From the NCBI GenBank assembly GCA_037383845.1, contig JARRON010000049.1, positions 1-13,972 on the forward strand: 13,972 nt of DNA. The letters are read 5' to 3'. This stretch comes from JARRON01 sp037383845 (lineage in GTDB: Bacteria > Pseudomonadota > Gammaproteobacteria > Steroidobacterales > XN24). How positions within the stretch are numbered: position 1 is the stretch's first letter; every line of letters begins with the position of its first letter. This document shows, piece by piece, positions 1-6,323 of the stretch. The position numbers and the translations under genes are program-made. The notes under the pieces are model-generated. The model worked only from the letters and a program-made list of their open reading frames with translations, searched no databases and was not told the origin of the DNA.

Positions 1-1
1 C

Positions 2-157
2 TACGACGTGGATGCCAGCGCCGAAGACAGCCAAAACGACCCCACCGCCTCCGAAGGCGAAGACTGCTACCAGACCATGCGCTGGTCCTTACACGATGTC
101 TCCGTGGTCGCCGGGGACACTTCGACCGCCGACTTCCCCGTGGCGCCGGAGACCTGA
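2..157 (+). CDS. C-terminal end of an acidic protein of unknown function (5' truncated)
   Basis: Reading frame 2 is open from the window edge to a TGA at 155-157 and gives the last 51 residues of a protein. The stretch is strongly acidic and rich in Asp, Glu, Ser and Thr. It contains one cysteine in a segment reading EDCYQTMRWSL and ends in PVAPET. The acidic composition, the lack of a competing plausible frame and the hairpin about 40 bp downstream support a real gene end. The composition would suit an exported protein, but no signal peptide or domain can be seen because the 5' part lies outside the window. I do not recognise the family. It is convergent with the subtilase at 254-2314. Confidence 0.6.
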   Translation, partial: YDVDASAEDSQNDPTASEGEDCYQTMRWSLHDVSVVAGDTSTADFPVAPET

Positions 158-198
158 TACGCCAACCGGTTCCACAGGGAGAACGTCATCGCAATAGA

Positions 199-226
199 AA
201 GGGCCCCGCCGCGCGGCGGGGCCCTT
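199..226. terminator. Strong GC-rich hairpin between convergent genes
   Basis: This is a perfect 12-bp inverted repeat (199-210 with 215-226) around a GCGC loop. It lies between the stop at 157 (+) and the stop at 254 (-). Neither side has a long T-run. The leftward transcript has the better tail, with TTTCTATT following the stem, so termination is more convincing for the minus-strand peptidase. It probably serves as a shared bidirectional terminator. Confidence 0.7.
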
Positions 227-253
227 CACGTTGGACCGGCTCAACGTAGCCGT

Positions 254-2314
254 CTACCAACACACGTTCACCGTATTGGAGCAGGTGCTCGTGTCCGCTT
301 CACAGACCTGGTAGGTGGCGGAGCCGCCGCCCTTCTGGCCGGTAGAGTCGGTGTCGGCGCCGTCGTTCGCCGTCGTGGTGACCCGCTCGCCATCCCGGTA
401 GACGTCCACGCTGGTCGAAGTCGCGCCGCTCCACGACAGGTCCGCCTGCTGGACGCCCCGCGACTTGTAGGTGGAGACGGACAGGGTGATACCGTCACCG
501 CCGCCGGTATCGCCGCCGCCTACCGTAATCGTGACGCTGGCGCTGTCCGCGTTGCCGGCGGAGTCGGTCACCGAGGCGGTAATGCTGTGGGGACCGTCAC
601 TGAGCACGGCGCTGACCGAGCCGCCGGTGCCGATCTCGCCGTCCAGGTCGGACGTCCAGACCAGATCAGCGGTGAGATCCCCATCCTCGTCATCGGAAGC
701 GGAACCGGCGAAAGAGATGGACACGCCGGAGGCGAACGTCGCACCGTCGGACGGGTTGGAGATAGTAGCCGTCGGCGGGTTGTCCGTGGGATCACCACCG
801 CCGCCGCCCAGGTAGTCCAGGGCAGCCTTCGCCTGCACCAGGCCAAAGCCGTAGGCGTTGTCCCGACCGGCGGGACCCAGGTCCACTGCAGTGGCCGCCA
901 GGGCCTGGCGGATTTCACCGTTGGTGGCGCCGGCCGCCTGGCTCCAGACCAGGGCCGCAACACCGGCCACGTGCGGCGTGGCCATGGACGTCCCGTCAAA
1001 ATAGGCGTAGTCGCTGACCGCGATGGTCACCGTCGCCGACGCCCCTAGGCTGTCGAGCGCCGACTCCCCGTCCGCCTGGCTGATGCCGAGGGACGGGATG
1101 TTCGTCGCCACGCCGCCCAGGGTCCCCAGCAGCGGGCCGGGCTCGTTGTTGTAGATCACCGCCGCGACACCGCCGCCGGCTTCGCAGGCCAGGACCTTGT
1201 CGGAGAAGCTGATATCGCCCCGGGAGATCAGGCACACCTGCCCGCTTGCGCCCTGGCAAGTCGAGCTGCCGAGCCCGCAGTCCACCAGCGCGCCGGTAGC
1301 GCTGTCGAAGGGTGAACCGTCCATGGCGATCGCCGAATAGGAGGTCCCGGCCACGGTGAAGCTCTGCTCCGTGCCCGTGCCCACCGGAACCGTGGACAGC
1401 ACCAGCACACCCGGGCCGGACAACTCCACCTGGTCGTTCTGCTGGGAGAAGCTGGCCACGATGCCCTGTTCGTCGACGGCCGCCACGGAAACCACGGAAT
1501 CGTAAGAGGCCGGGTAGCTCTTGCGCGTATTGCCGTCATTGCCAGCCGCCGCCACCGACAGCACGCCCCTGTTGTAGGCCTGGGAGAAGGCGCGGTCCTC
1601 GGTGCGACTCTTGAAGCTGCCGCCCAGACTCATGTTGACCACCAGGTTGGCCCCGCCGGCGGCCTGCTCGCACTCCCCAAGGGCGGCGACCAGGCTGGAC
1701 GAATAGGCCCAGGTGCCGTCATCGCCGAACACCTTGACGATGTGCAGCGGGACGTTGCCGGACCCTTCGCTGGTGACGCCCACCACACCGGTGCTGTTAT
1801 TGACGGCGGCAATGGTGCCCGCCACGTGGGTGCCGTGGCCGCTGCCGTCAGTGTCCCAGGCTCCGGCCCCGCCCGGATCATTAGAGCCCGTGGCGCCGGG
1901 CAGGTCAGGATGGCCGCCGTCATAGCCGGAATCGATGATGCAGACCATGGCCCCGCCCCCGCCGGACGGCGCATCGACCTGGTCCGCCTGCACCATAGGG
2001 ATGCCGTAGGGCACCGTCTGCGCCATGGGATAGCGCTTCGGGTCTTCCTCCACGTAGGCCACGGCGGGATTTCTCGCCAGGGCTTCCCGGGCGACCGCCG
2101 GGATGCTGGCGGCATAAGCCCCCAGGCCGGGAAAATCGTGGTGCACTTCGGCGCCCACGGCGGCCAGGGCACGCTGCGCCGGACCACGCTGGCCGTCCTT
2201 GTAGGCCACGTACACCCGGGCACGATCCGCACCCTTGTCATCCGGAGGCGCCGCATACGCGGGCTGTCCCGCTACGGCGATCACGGCCGCGAGCGCGGCA
2301 ACTACATGCTTCAT
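254..2314 (-). CDS. Secreted S8 (subtilisin-like) serine peptidase with PA insert and C-terminal Ig/FN3-like domains
   Basis: An exported protease of 686 residues. The start at 2314 is chosen because it opens a clear signal peptide (about 1-22, ending AYA-A) and has AGGAG 9 nt upstream. The frame stays open further upstream, but those codons run through the regulatory region. Residues about 33-95 form an I9-type propeptide. The catalytic domain carries Asp128 (IIDSG), His160 (HGTHVAG), oxyanion Asn259 (AAGND) and Ser443 (GTSMATPHVAG). A protease-associated (PA) domain of about 100 residues is inserted before the Ser motif (about 325-435). A Gly/Asp linker leads to an Ig/PKD-like domain (about 512-598) and a final beta-rich module (about 609-686, Cys671, Cys678, Cys685) of a type common at the C-terminus of marine gammaproteobacterial subtilases. 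Export is by Sec; the tail may be trimmed on secretion or aid binding (inferred). It is divergent from a second subtilase and lies below a CRP-type site. Confidence 0.95.
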   Translation of the reverse strand: MKHVVAALAAVIAVAGQPAYAAPPDDKGADRARVYVAYKDGQRGPAQRALAAVGAEVHHDFPGLGAYAASIPAVAREALARNPAVAYVEEDPKRYPMAQTVPYGIPMVQADQVDAPSGGGGAMVCIIDSGYDGGHPDLPGATGSNDPGGAGAWDTDGSGHGTHVAGTIAAVNNSTGVVGVTSEGSGNVPLHIVKVFGDDGTWAYSSSLVAALGECEQAAGGANLVVNMSLGGSFKSRTEDRAFSQAYNRGVLSVAAAGNDGNTRKSYPASYDSVVSVAAVDEQGIVASFSQQNDQVELSGPGVLVLSTVPVGTGTEQSFTVAGTSYSAIAMDGSPFDSATGALVDCGLGSSTCQGASGQVCLISRGDISFSDKVLACEAGGGVAAVIYNNEPGPLLGTLGGVATNIPSLGISQADGESALDSLGASATVTIAVSDYAYFDGTSMATPHVAGVAALVWSQAAGATNGEIRQALAATAVDLGPAGRDNAYGFGLVQAKAALDYLGGGGGDPTDNPPTATISNPSDGATFASGVSISFAGSASDDEDGDLTADLVWTSDLDGEIGTGGSVSAVLSDGPHSITASVTDSAGNADSASVTITVGGGDTGGGDGITLSVSTYKSRGVQQADLSWSGATSTSVDVYRDGERVTTTANDGADTDSTGQKGGGSATYQVCEADTSTCSNTVNVCW

Positions 2315-2323
2315 ATCTCGTCT

Positions 2324-2328
2324 CTCCT
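2324..2328 (-). promoter_or_regulatory. Ribosome binding site deciding the start of the PA-domain subtilase
   Basis: AGGAG on the minus strand sits 9 nt before the ATG at 2314. None of the upstream in-frame start candidates precedes a signal peptide as this one does, so the site fixes the start. Confidence 0.75.
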
Positions 2329-2387
2329 GTCGGGGATTCCGCGCGGCCTGTTTCCGCGCCGACCTGCCGGAGTCTGCCCTCATCGGC

Positions 2388-2394
2388 TGCATAA
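2388..2394 (-). promoter_or_regulatory. Candidate -10 element of a CRP-dependent promoter for the leftward subtilase
   Basis: On the minus strand TTATGCA lies about 23 nt downstream of the CRP-type palindrome. Taking TTATGC as the -10 hexamer puts the transcription start near 2382-2383, with the palindrome centre at about -41.5 to -42.5. That matches class II CRP activation, where the activator overlaps the -35 region. The -10 match is weak, as is usual for activator-dependent promoters. The 5' UTR would be about 68 nt. Confidence 0.4.
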
Positions 2395-2416
2395 GCGAAA
2401 TCCTCTTAGAGCTGCC

Positions 2417-2432
2417 TGTGACATCCGTCACA
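2417..2432. promoter_or_regulatory. Perfect CRP/Vfr/Clp-type palindrome (TGTGA-N6-TCACA)
   Basis: The 16-bp sequence TGTGACATCCGTCACA matches both half-sites of the CRP consensus exactly (TGTGA, six bases, TCACA); the arms extend to 6 bp each. It lies in the divergent region between two subtilase genes, 103 bp from the leftward start and 283 bp from the rightward one. CRP-family regulators control exoenzymes in many gammaproteobacteria (for example Clp in xanthomonads and Vfr in pseudomonads), so control of secreted proteolysis is plausible. Assignment to CRP itself is inference; FNR-type sites (TTGAT-N4-ATCAA) do not fit. Confidence 0.7.
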
Positions 2433-2451
2433 CGCATCTCGGCCCGGCGCG

Positions 2452-2457
2452 TATCTT
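2452..2457 (+). promoter_or_regulatory. Possible -10 element for the rightward subtilase
   Basis: TATCTT (4 of 6 against TATAAT) on the plus strand would give a start near 2464 and place the CRP-type centre at about -39.5, roughly but not exactly class II spacing. The resulting leader would be about 250 nt. No better promoter is visible closer to the gene, although the AT-rich stretch 2607-2660 could hold one. Confidence 0.25.
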
Positions 2458-2566
2458 TGCTTACCATATTTCCGGGGGCCGCTGGAGCCACAGAGAGGTG
2501 GACTCGCGGCGCGGAAAGGAACGCGTGATGCGGCGCTCGCTCTCGTGACAACCAGGTACCAGCCTC

Positions 2567-2589
2567 CCGTCCAGGGTCCCAGTGGACGG
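2567..2589 (+). repeat. Short inverted repeat in the leader region of the rightward subtilase
   Basis: CCGTCCA (2567-2573) and TGGACGG (2583-2589) form a perfect 7-bp stem with a 9-nt loop, about 125 bp before the start at 2715. It has no T-run, so it is not a terminator. It could be an RNA structure in a long 5' UTR or an operator. The rest of 2470-2714 shows no gene I can support. Confidence 0.35.
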
Positions 2590-2700
2590 CCCTCCCGGAA
2601 TCGGGTAAAAACCAACAGGCAAGTTTTCGGCCTCAATAAAAACGGTCGCATAGCTGATTGTTAGAAGCGGCTCGCCGAAAGCAGGACCTTCCAACTCCTC

Positions 2701-2706
2701 AGGGGG
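2701..2706 (+). promoter_or_regulatory. Ribosome binding site deciding the start of the compact subtilase
   Basis: AGGGGG ends 8 nt before the ATG at 2715. An in-frame TTG at 2658 would add 19 charged residues ahead of the signal peptide and lacks such a site, so 2715 is preferred. Confidence 0.65.
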
Positions 2707-2714
2707 AAAAACTG

Positions 2715-4079
2715 ATGAAGTCTCGAATTGCGGGCCTCGTAGGCCCTCTCGTTGGTGCCGTATGTCTTGCGGCTGCTCCGGCCGCCAGTGCCGCAACCTA
2801 CGTGGTGCTCGGCAAGGGCGCCGGCTCCCTGGATCGCGAGATCCGTGCAGCCGGTGGCCAGGTGCGTACCGCCATGCCCGAGATCGGCGTGTTCATCGTC
2901 GAGTCAGATGCGACGAATTTCATGAATCGCGCGAAGCGTATCGCCGCCGTGTCGGGCATTGCGGAGGACGTAATGCTGGAGTACGACCTGCCCGTCTCCG
3001 CGGGCGAGGCCGTTAGCATCGAAGACTACGGCAACCCGCCGTTCTCCGGTGACGACGACGTCTTCTTCGATCTGCAGTGGGGCCACGACGCCGTGGACGC
3101 GCCGGAGGCCTGGAACGCCGGTTACCGGGGCGCGGGCGCGACGGTCGCCATCCTCGACGGCGGCTACGACCTCGACCACCCGGACCTGGCCCCGAATCTC
3201 GGGCCGGGCGGCACGGCCTGGGGCTGCCACGCCAATTTCTCCGATGATCCCAGCCTGGCGTACAGCTTCCCGGACCCCTTCAGCCACGGCACCCACGTGG
3301 CCGGCACGGTAGCAGCGGCGGACAATGCCTTCGGCACGATCGGCGTCGCGCCGGAGGCCACCCTGTGCCTGGTCAAGGTGCTGGGTGACGTCGGCTCCGG
3401 CGCCTTCTCCTGGCTGATCGAGGGCATCTACCACATTGCCAACCCTGAATTCGGGGTGGACGTGGCGAACATGAGCCTCGGCGCTCGCTTTCCGCGCAAC
3501 TCCGCGGGTGCGGCCCAGCTGATTTCGGCCCTGGGCCGCGCAGCGGCCTATGCCACCCAGAACGGCGTGCTGATGATTACCTCGGGCGGCAACGAAGGCG
3601 CGAACCTGGACAAGGACCAGATGATCGTCAATGTTCCCTCCCAGGCGGCCAATTTCGTGTCCATCTCGGCGACCGGCCCCATCGGCTGGGCCGTGGATCC
3701 CGAGAACGCCTTCCTCGACTACCTCGCCAACTACTCCAACTACGGAGTCACGGGCATCGAGTTCGCTGCGCCGGGAGGCGATTACATTTACCCCGGTAGC
3801 GAATCCTGCCTGATCGCCGGACTCGTACGCCCCTGCTTCGTGTTCGACTACGTTTTCAGCACCGGTAACGGCGGCTGGTACTGGAGCGTCGGCACAAGCA
3901 TGGCGGCACCTCATGCCGCCGGTGTCGCTGCCCTGATCGTGGGCAAGAACGGCGGCTCGATGAAGCCGGCGCAGGTGCTGAAGGCCATGCGGGCCGGCGC
4001 AGATGACCTGGGCAAGCCTGGGCGTGATCCTGCCTACAGCAAGGGCCGGGTCAACGCGTATGGCTCCGTAAGCAACTAG
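2715..4079 (+). CDS. Secreted S8 (subtilisin-like) serine peptidase, compact form
   Basis: An exported subtilase of 454 residues. A signal peptide covers about 1-26 (ASA-A cleavage). Residues 28-91 form a propeptide-like region resembling an I9 inhibitor. The catalytic residues are Asp148 (ILDGGYD), His191 (HGTHVAG), oxyanion Asn293 (SGGNEG) and Ser395 (GTSMAAPHAAG), so the enzyme should be active. Cysteines at 171, 218, 365 and 374 could form disulfides in the envelope or outside the cell. Unlike its divergent neighbour it has no PA insert and no C-terminal adhesion modules; it ends soon after the last helices of the catalytic domain. The two proteases are therefore not a recent tandem duplication. 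It is probably released to the medium or periplasm. The upstream CRP-type site may also act on this gene (inferred). A strong terminator follows 21 bp after the stop. Confidence 0.95.
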   Translation: MKSRIAGLVGPLVGAVCLAAAPAASAATYVVLGKGAGSLDREIRAAGGQVRTAMPEIGVFIVESDATNFMNRAKRIAAVSGIAEDVMLEYDLPVSAGEAVSIEDYGNPPFSGDDDVFFDLQWGHDAVDAPEAWNAGYRGAGATVAILDGGYDLDHPDLAPNLGPGGTAWGCHANFSDDPSLAYSFPDPFSHGTHVAGTVAAADNAFGTIGVAPEATLCLVKVLGDVGSGAFSWLIEGIYHIANPEFGVDVANMSLGARFPRNSAGAAQLISALGRAAAYATQNGVLMITSGGNEGANLDKDQMIVNVPSQAANFVSISATGPIGWAVDPENAFLDYLANYSNYGVTGIEFAAPGGDYIYPGSESCLIAGLVRPCFVFDYVFSTGNGGWYWSVGTSMAAPHAAGVAALIVGKNGGSMKPAQVLKAMRAGADDLGKPGRDPAYSKGRVNAYGSVSN

Positions 4080-4100
4080 TTCTCGACAACGCCAACCACC

Positions 4101-4130
4101 GAGGGCGGCCCGTGGCCGCCCTCTTTTTTT
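4101..4130 (+). terminator. Rho-independent terminator after the compact subtilase
   Basis: A perfect 10-bp stem (4101-4110 with 4114-4123) with a 3-nt loop is followed directly by seven T residues (4124-4130). On the opposite strand no T-run follows, so it acts for the rightward gene only; the convergent lipoprotein gene ending at 4145 lacks a visible terminator of its own. Confidence 0.92.
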
Positions 4131-4144
4131 GGTTCACCCGGGAC

Positions 4145-4594
4145 TCAACGCCGGGGAGGTGACGCCTCGCCGACCGGAGGCCGAATACGCTCAGGAGGAC
4201 ACAGCAGCGGTACCACGCCCCTTCTCCCTCCGTATGCATATCTTCGGTTCTCGAACTGCAATACGACCAGCACCCCCGGCGTCACTACCTGGGCGTACAT
4301 CCTCCCCGGCTCGGGACAGCCGAGAGAAGTGTCAGGCCAGGCGACTTCCCTGGCTTCGAGGACTTCGATGTTTTCCGGTTGGACATCGAGGCGTCGGGCC
4401 AGGTCTGCCCTGGCCGCCAGCACCTGTCTTTCCAGGCTCATCTTCTCCCCGGCGGCGCCGGCAGTCGGAACGCTGTCCCCCGACTTCAGCGCCGGGTCAG
4501 AGCCTGCTGGCTCGTCAGCGGCGCAGGCGGCCAGCAGAGCCGACAGGCACGCGGCGACGAAAACGAAACGAATCGTAAGGAAGGTCCTTGCCAC
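4145..4594 (-). CDS. Small predicted lipoprotein of unknown function, coupled to alkB
   Basis: A 149-residue protein starting at GTG 4594; this codon shares a base with the TAG stop of alkB (TAGTG), so translation is probably coupled. AGGGA lies about 9 nt upstream. The N-terminus is basic then hydrophobic and ends in a lipobox LLAAC (Cys24), which predicts a lipid-anchored envelope protein. A flexible Ala/Gly/Asp region follows (about 25-50). A compact domain (about 52-135) contains a helix, then WPDTSLGCPEPG (86-97), MYAQVV, a valine-rich strand and RRYAYGG. I have the impression that similar W-P-D-x-SLGCP-x-PG domains occur in other small secreted proteins without assigned function, but cannot name a family. 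The two domain cysteines (93 and 132) could form a disulfide. A role in substrate capture or envelope adaptation during alkane growth is only a guess from position. Confidence 0.8.
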   Translation of the reverse strand: MARTFLTIRFVFVAACLSALLAACAADEPAGSDPALKSGDSVPTAGAAGEKMSLERQVLAARADLARRLDVQPENIEVLEAREVAWPDTSLGCPEPGRMYAQVVTPGVLVVLQFENRRYAYGGRRGVVPLLCPPERIRPPVGEASPPRR

Positions 4595-5781
4595 TAGACT
4601 GTTCCCTGAGCTCCCAGCCGGCCAGCAAATCGGCGCCGCAGTGACTTTGCCTCGCCCGGGGCAAGATTCACCCGGCGCAGATCCCAGCCTGCGTGCCGCA
4701 GTGTCCGCTCGTCCATGAGCTGCCGCCACAGGGGCGGGACAAGGGCGACGAGAAACATACCGAAATACCCGGTGGGCAGCTGCGGCGCTTCGGGGAAGTG
4801 CCGCAGGGACTGGTAGCGCCGGGCCGGCCAGGCGTGGTGATCGGAATGCCGCTCCAGCTGGTAGAGCATGAGGTTGGACACGACCCGGTTGGAGTTCCAG
4901 CTGTGCTCCGGGCGGACCCGCTCGTAGCGGCCGTCGTCCGACTTCTGCCGCAGGAGTCCGTAGTGCTCCACGTAGTTGGCCGCCGACAGCAGGGAATACG
5001 CAAAGACCGCCTGTATCAGCAGAAACGGCAACACCGCCAAGCCCAGCCACACAGCCAGGACACCCCAGAACAGCACAGTGACCCCCCAGGCCTGCAGATT
5101 CTCGTTGGACGGATGCCAGGCGCCGTGGCCCTCCCGGGCCAGGCGCCCCTCCTCCAGCCGCCAGGCCCGGCGGAAGGCCCCCGGGATCTCTCGCGTCATG
5201 AACCGGTAATAGCTCTCGCCCAGCCGGGCCGAGGCCGGATCCTCCGGCGTGGCCACGTCCCGATGATGGCCGTAGGTGTGCTCCACCCGGAAGTGCCCGT
5301 AGCCGGACGGCGCCAGCGCCAGGTGAGCCAGCCAGAGCTCCAGGCGGGACTTCTTGTGCCCCAGCTCGTGGCCGGCATTGATGCCCGCGGCACTGATCCA
5401 GCCTACCGAGAGGGCCAGACCCAGGTACTCGATGAATGACAGCTCTGCCGTGACCGCCAGCCACGCGCCGGCGACGAACGTCAGGTACAGCCCCGGCAGG
5501 GCCAGGTACACCAGCCAGCGATACCAGGCATCCGCCTCGATGCGCGGCACCTCGCCCTCGGGGGGGTTGTTCTTGTCCTCGCCCAGCACCTGGTCCAGAA
5601 GCGGGAACAGGCCGTAGACACAGATCAGCGTGATCCACAGCGTCCATGCGTGGCCGGAGGCCAGCCACGCGGCCATGCTGACCAGGGGCAGCAGGGGCAG
5701 AACCGCTGAAAGCAGCCACCATCGGCGGCGGCGGTCGTGCCAGCCGGCGGTTGGCGCGGCCGGGGTCGAGATTGCGCTCAT
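4594..5781 (-). CDS. alkB: Alkane 1-monooxygenase (AlkB-type membrane di-iron hydroxylase)
   Basis: Hydroxylates the terminal carbon of n-alkanes to 1-alkanols at the inner membrane, using O2 and electrons from rubredoxin. It has 395 residues, the usual AlkB length. All signature motifs are present: HELGHKK (138-144), EHTYGHHRDVATPEDPA (167-183), NYVEHYGLL (269-277) and LERHSDHHAWPARRYQSL (309-326), which supply the histidines of the di-iron site. Hydrophobic segments at about 22-42, 46-64, 88-110, 115-135 and 232-265 fit the six-helix topology. GEDKNNPPE after the second helix is also typical. There is no fused rubredoxin and none nearby. The start at 5781 has GGAGG spaced 5 nt away. It lies 45 bp after a membrane-protein gene and directly before a lipoprotein gene, probably one transcript. 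Substrate chain length cannot be read reliably. Confidence 0.97.
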   Translation of the reverse strand: MSAISTPAAPTAGWHDRRRRWWLLSAVLPLLPLVSMAAWLASGHAWTLWITLICVYGLFPLLDQVLGEDKNNPPEGEVPRIEADAWYRWLVYLALPGLYLTFVAGAWLAVTAELSFIEYLGLALSVGWISAAGINAGHELGHKKSRLELWLAHLALAPSGYGHFRVEHTYGHHRDVATPEDPASARLGESYYRFMTREIPGAFRRAWRLEEGRLAREGHGAWHPSNENLQAWGVTVLFWGVLAVWLGLAVLPFLLIQAVFAYSLLSAANYVEHYGLLRQKSDDGRYERVRPEHSWNSNRVVSNLMLYQLERHSDHHAWPARRYQSLRHFPEAPQLPTGYFGMFLVALVPPLWRQLMDERTLRHAGWDLRRVNLAPGEAKSLRRRFAGRLGAQGTV

Positions 5782-5786
5782 GCTCT

Positions 5787-5791
5787 CCTCC
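5787..5791 (-). promoter_or_regulatory. Strong ribosome binding site of alkB
   Basis: GGAGG (within GGAGGAG) on the minus strand ends 5 nt before the alkB ATG, one of the strongest translation signals in the window. It follows directly on a short hairpin-forming repeat. Confidence 0.85.
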
Positions 5792-5793
5792 GT

Positions 5794-5813
5794 GGGCCCT
5801 CTCCGGGGCCCTC
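5794..5813. repeat. Paired GGGCCCTC repeats forming a hairpin just upstream of the alkB RBS
   Basis: GGGCCCTC occurs twice (5794-5801 and 5806-5813). Because GGGCCC is self-complementary, the two copies also form a 6-bp stem with a 6-nt loop in the mRNA, ending three bases before the ribosome binding site. It occupies most of the 45-bp gap between the membrane-protein gene and alkB. It could be a processing or stability element, an attenuating structure, or chance in GC-rich DNA. Confidence 0.45.
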
Positions 5814-5826
5814 CATGCCTTTTACT

Positions 5827-6285
5827 CTAGCCGCTCAGGCCGGCGAACAGGGCGAGCGACGCAAAGAAGACCCCCCAGTTCGCCACAAAAGACCTCGCCG
5901 GAGCCTGGCCGCCGGCGGAGACGCGCACCGCAGCCCACAGGGCGTGGCCCATGAACACCGCGGCCGGTCCCAGGCCCGCAGCGGCCAGGCCCACAATCAA
6001 ACCGGCGGCGCAGATATCAGCCAGGGCGAGCCCCGCCCGGCCTGAAATCATGCCTGCGACCGGGAGCACCAGTGCCGCGGTACCGCCCATGGCAAGGAAC
6101 ACGCCGTCGGCACCACCGGCCAGCCGAAACGCGGCGGTCACGAGCACGGCCGAAACGATCCACACCGCCGGAGCCGCAAGGGGCACGATGCGGTCGCCGA
6201 GCCGAAGTAACGTCCACCAGAGGTCCGATGCACGCCCTTCGGCAATACGCCCCTGTGCCGGGGCCAGTGTGTCGAGGACTGTCAT
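5827..6285 (-). CDS. Small integral membrane protein of unknown function upstream of alkB
   Basis: A 152-residue hydrophobic protein. After a cytosolic-looking N-terminus (1-30) come about four or five predicted membrane segments (about 32-54, 60-80, 86-107, 108-120 and 134-150), rich in Ala, Gly, Leu and Val. It has no recognisable catalytic motif and I do not recognise the family. It is first in a minus-strand group with alkB (45 bp apart) and the lipoprotein, and faces the AraC-type regulator across a 110-bp gap, so co-regulation with alkB is likely. The start is uncertain: ATG 6285 has only a weak upstream AGG, while an in-frame ATG at 6357 has AGGA about 3 nt upstream and would add 24 residues, but would overlap the regulator's promoter region. 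A role in alkane uptake or AlkB assembly is possible but unsupported. Confidence 0.7.
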   Translation of the reverse strand: MTVLDTLAPAQGRIAEGRASDLWWTLLRLGDRIVPLAAPAVWIVSAVLVTAAFRLAGGADGVFLAMGGTAALVLPVAGMISGRAGLALADICAAGLIVGLAAAGLGPAAVFMGHALWAAVRVSAGGQAPARSFVANWGVFFASLALFAGLSG

Positions 6286-6307
6286 GGCCTGGTCTGCCTG
6301 GGTCGTC

Positions 6308-6323
6308 GCGGGCACATACCCGC
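6308..6323. promoter_or_regulatory. Inverted repeat in the alk/araC divergent region, candidate operator
   Basis: GCGGG-N6-CCCGC lies 23 bp upstream of the membrane-protein start. A second inverted repeat, AGCCA-N9-TGGCT, lies at 6335-6353. Both are within the 110-bp gap between divergent genes, where a regulator would bind. The arms are short, and AraC-family proteins usually bind direct repeats, so this is tentative. No convincing sigma-70 promoter for the leftward operon is visible. Confidence 0.3.

Noticed and set aside
2315..2551. N-terminal extension of the PA-domain subtilase to 2551
   Set aside because: The extension would run through the CRP-type palindrome and promoter and put 79 residues before a clean signal peptide that has its own Shine-Dalgarno.
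2904..3914. 336-codon minus-strand frame antisense to the compact subtilase
   Set aside because: Biased Arg/Gly/Val/His translation; the sense strand has all catalytic motifs of an S8 peptidase.
4101..4130. Bidirectional use of the terminator for the alkB-coupled lipoprotein transcript
   Set aside because: On the minus strand the stem is followed by GGTGG with no T-run, so only rightward termination is supported.
4595..5722. Upstream extension of the lipoprotein frame across alkB
   Set aside because: That part is the shifted frame of alkB; the GTG at 4594 starts a signal peptide and lipobox.
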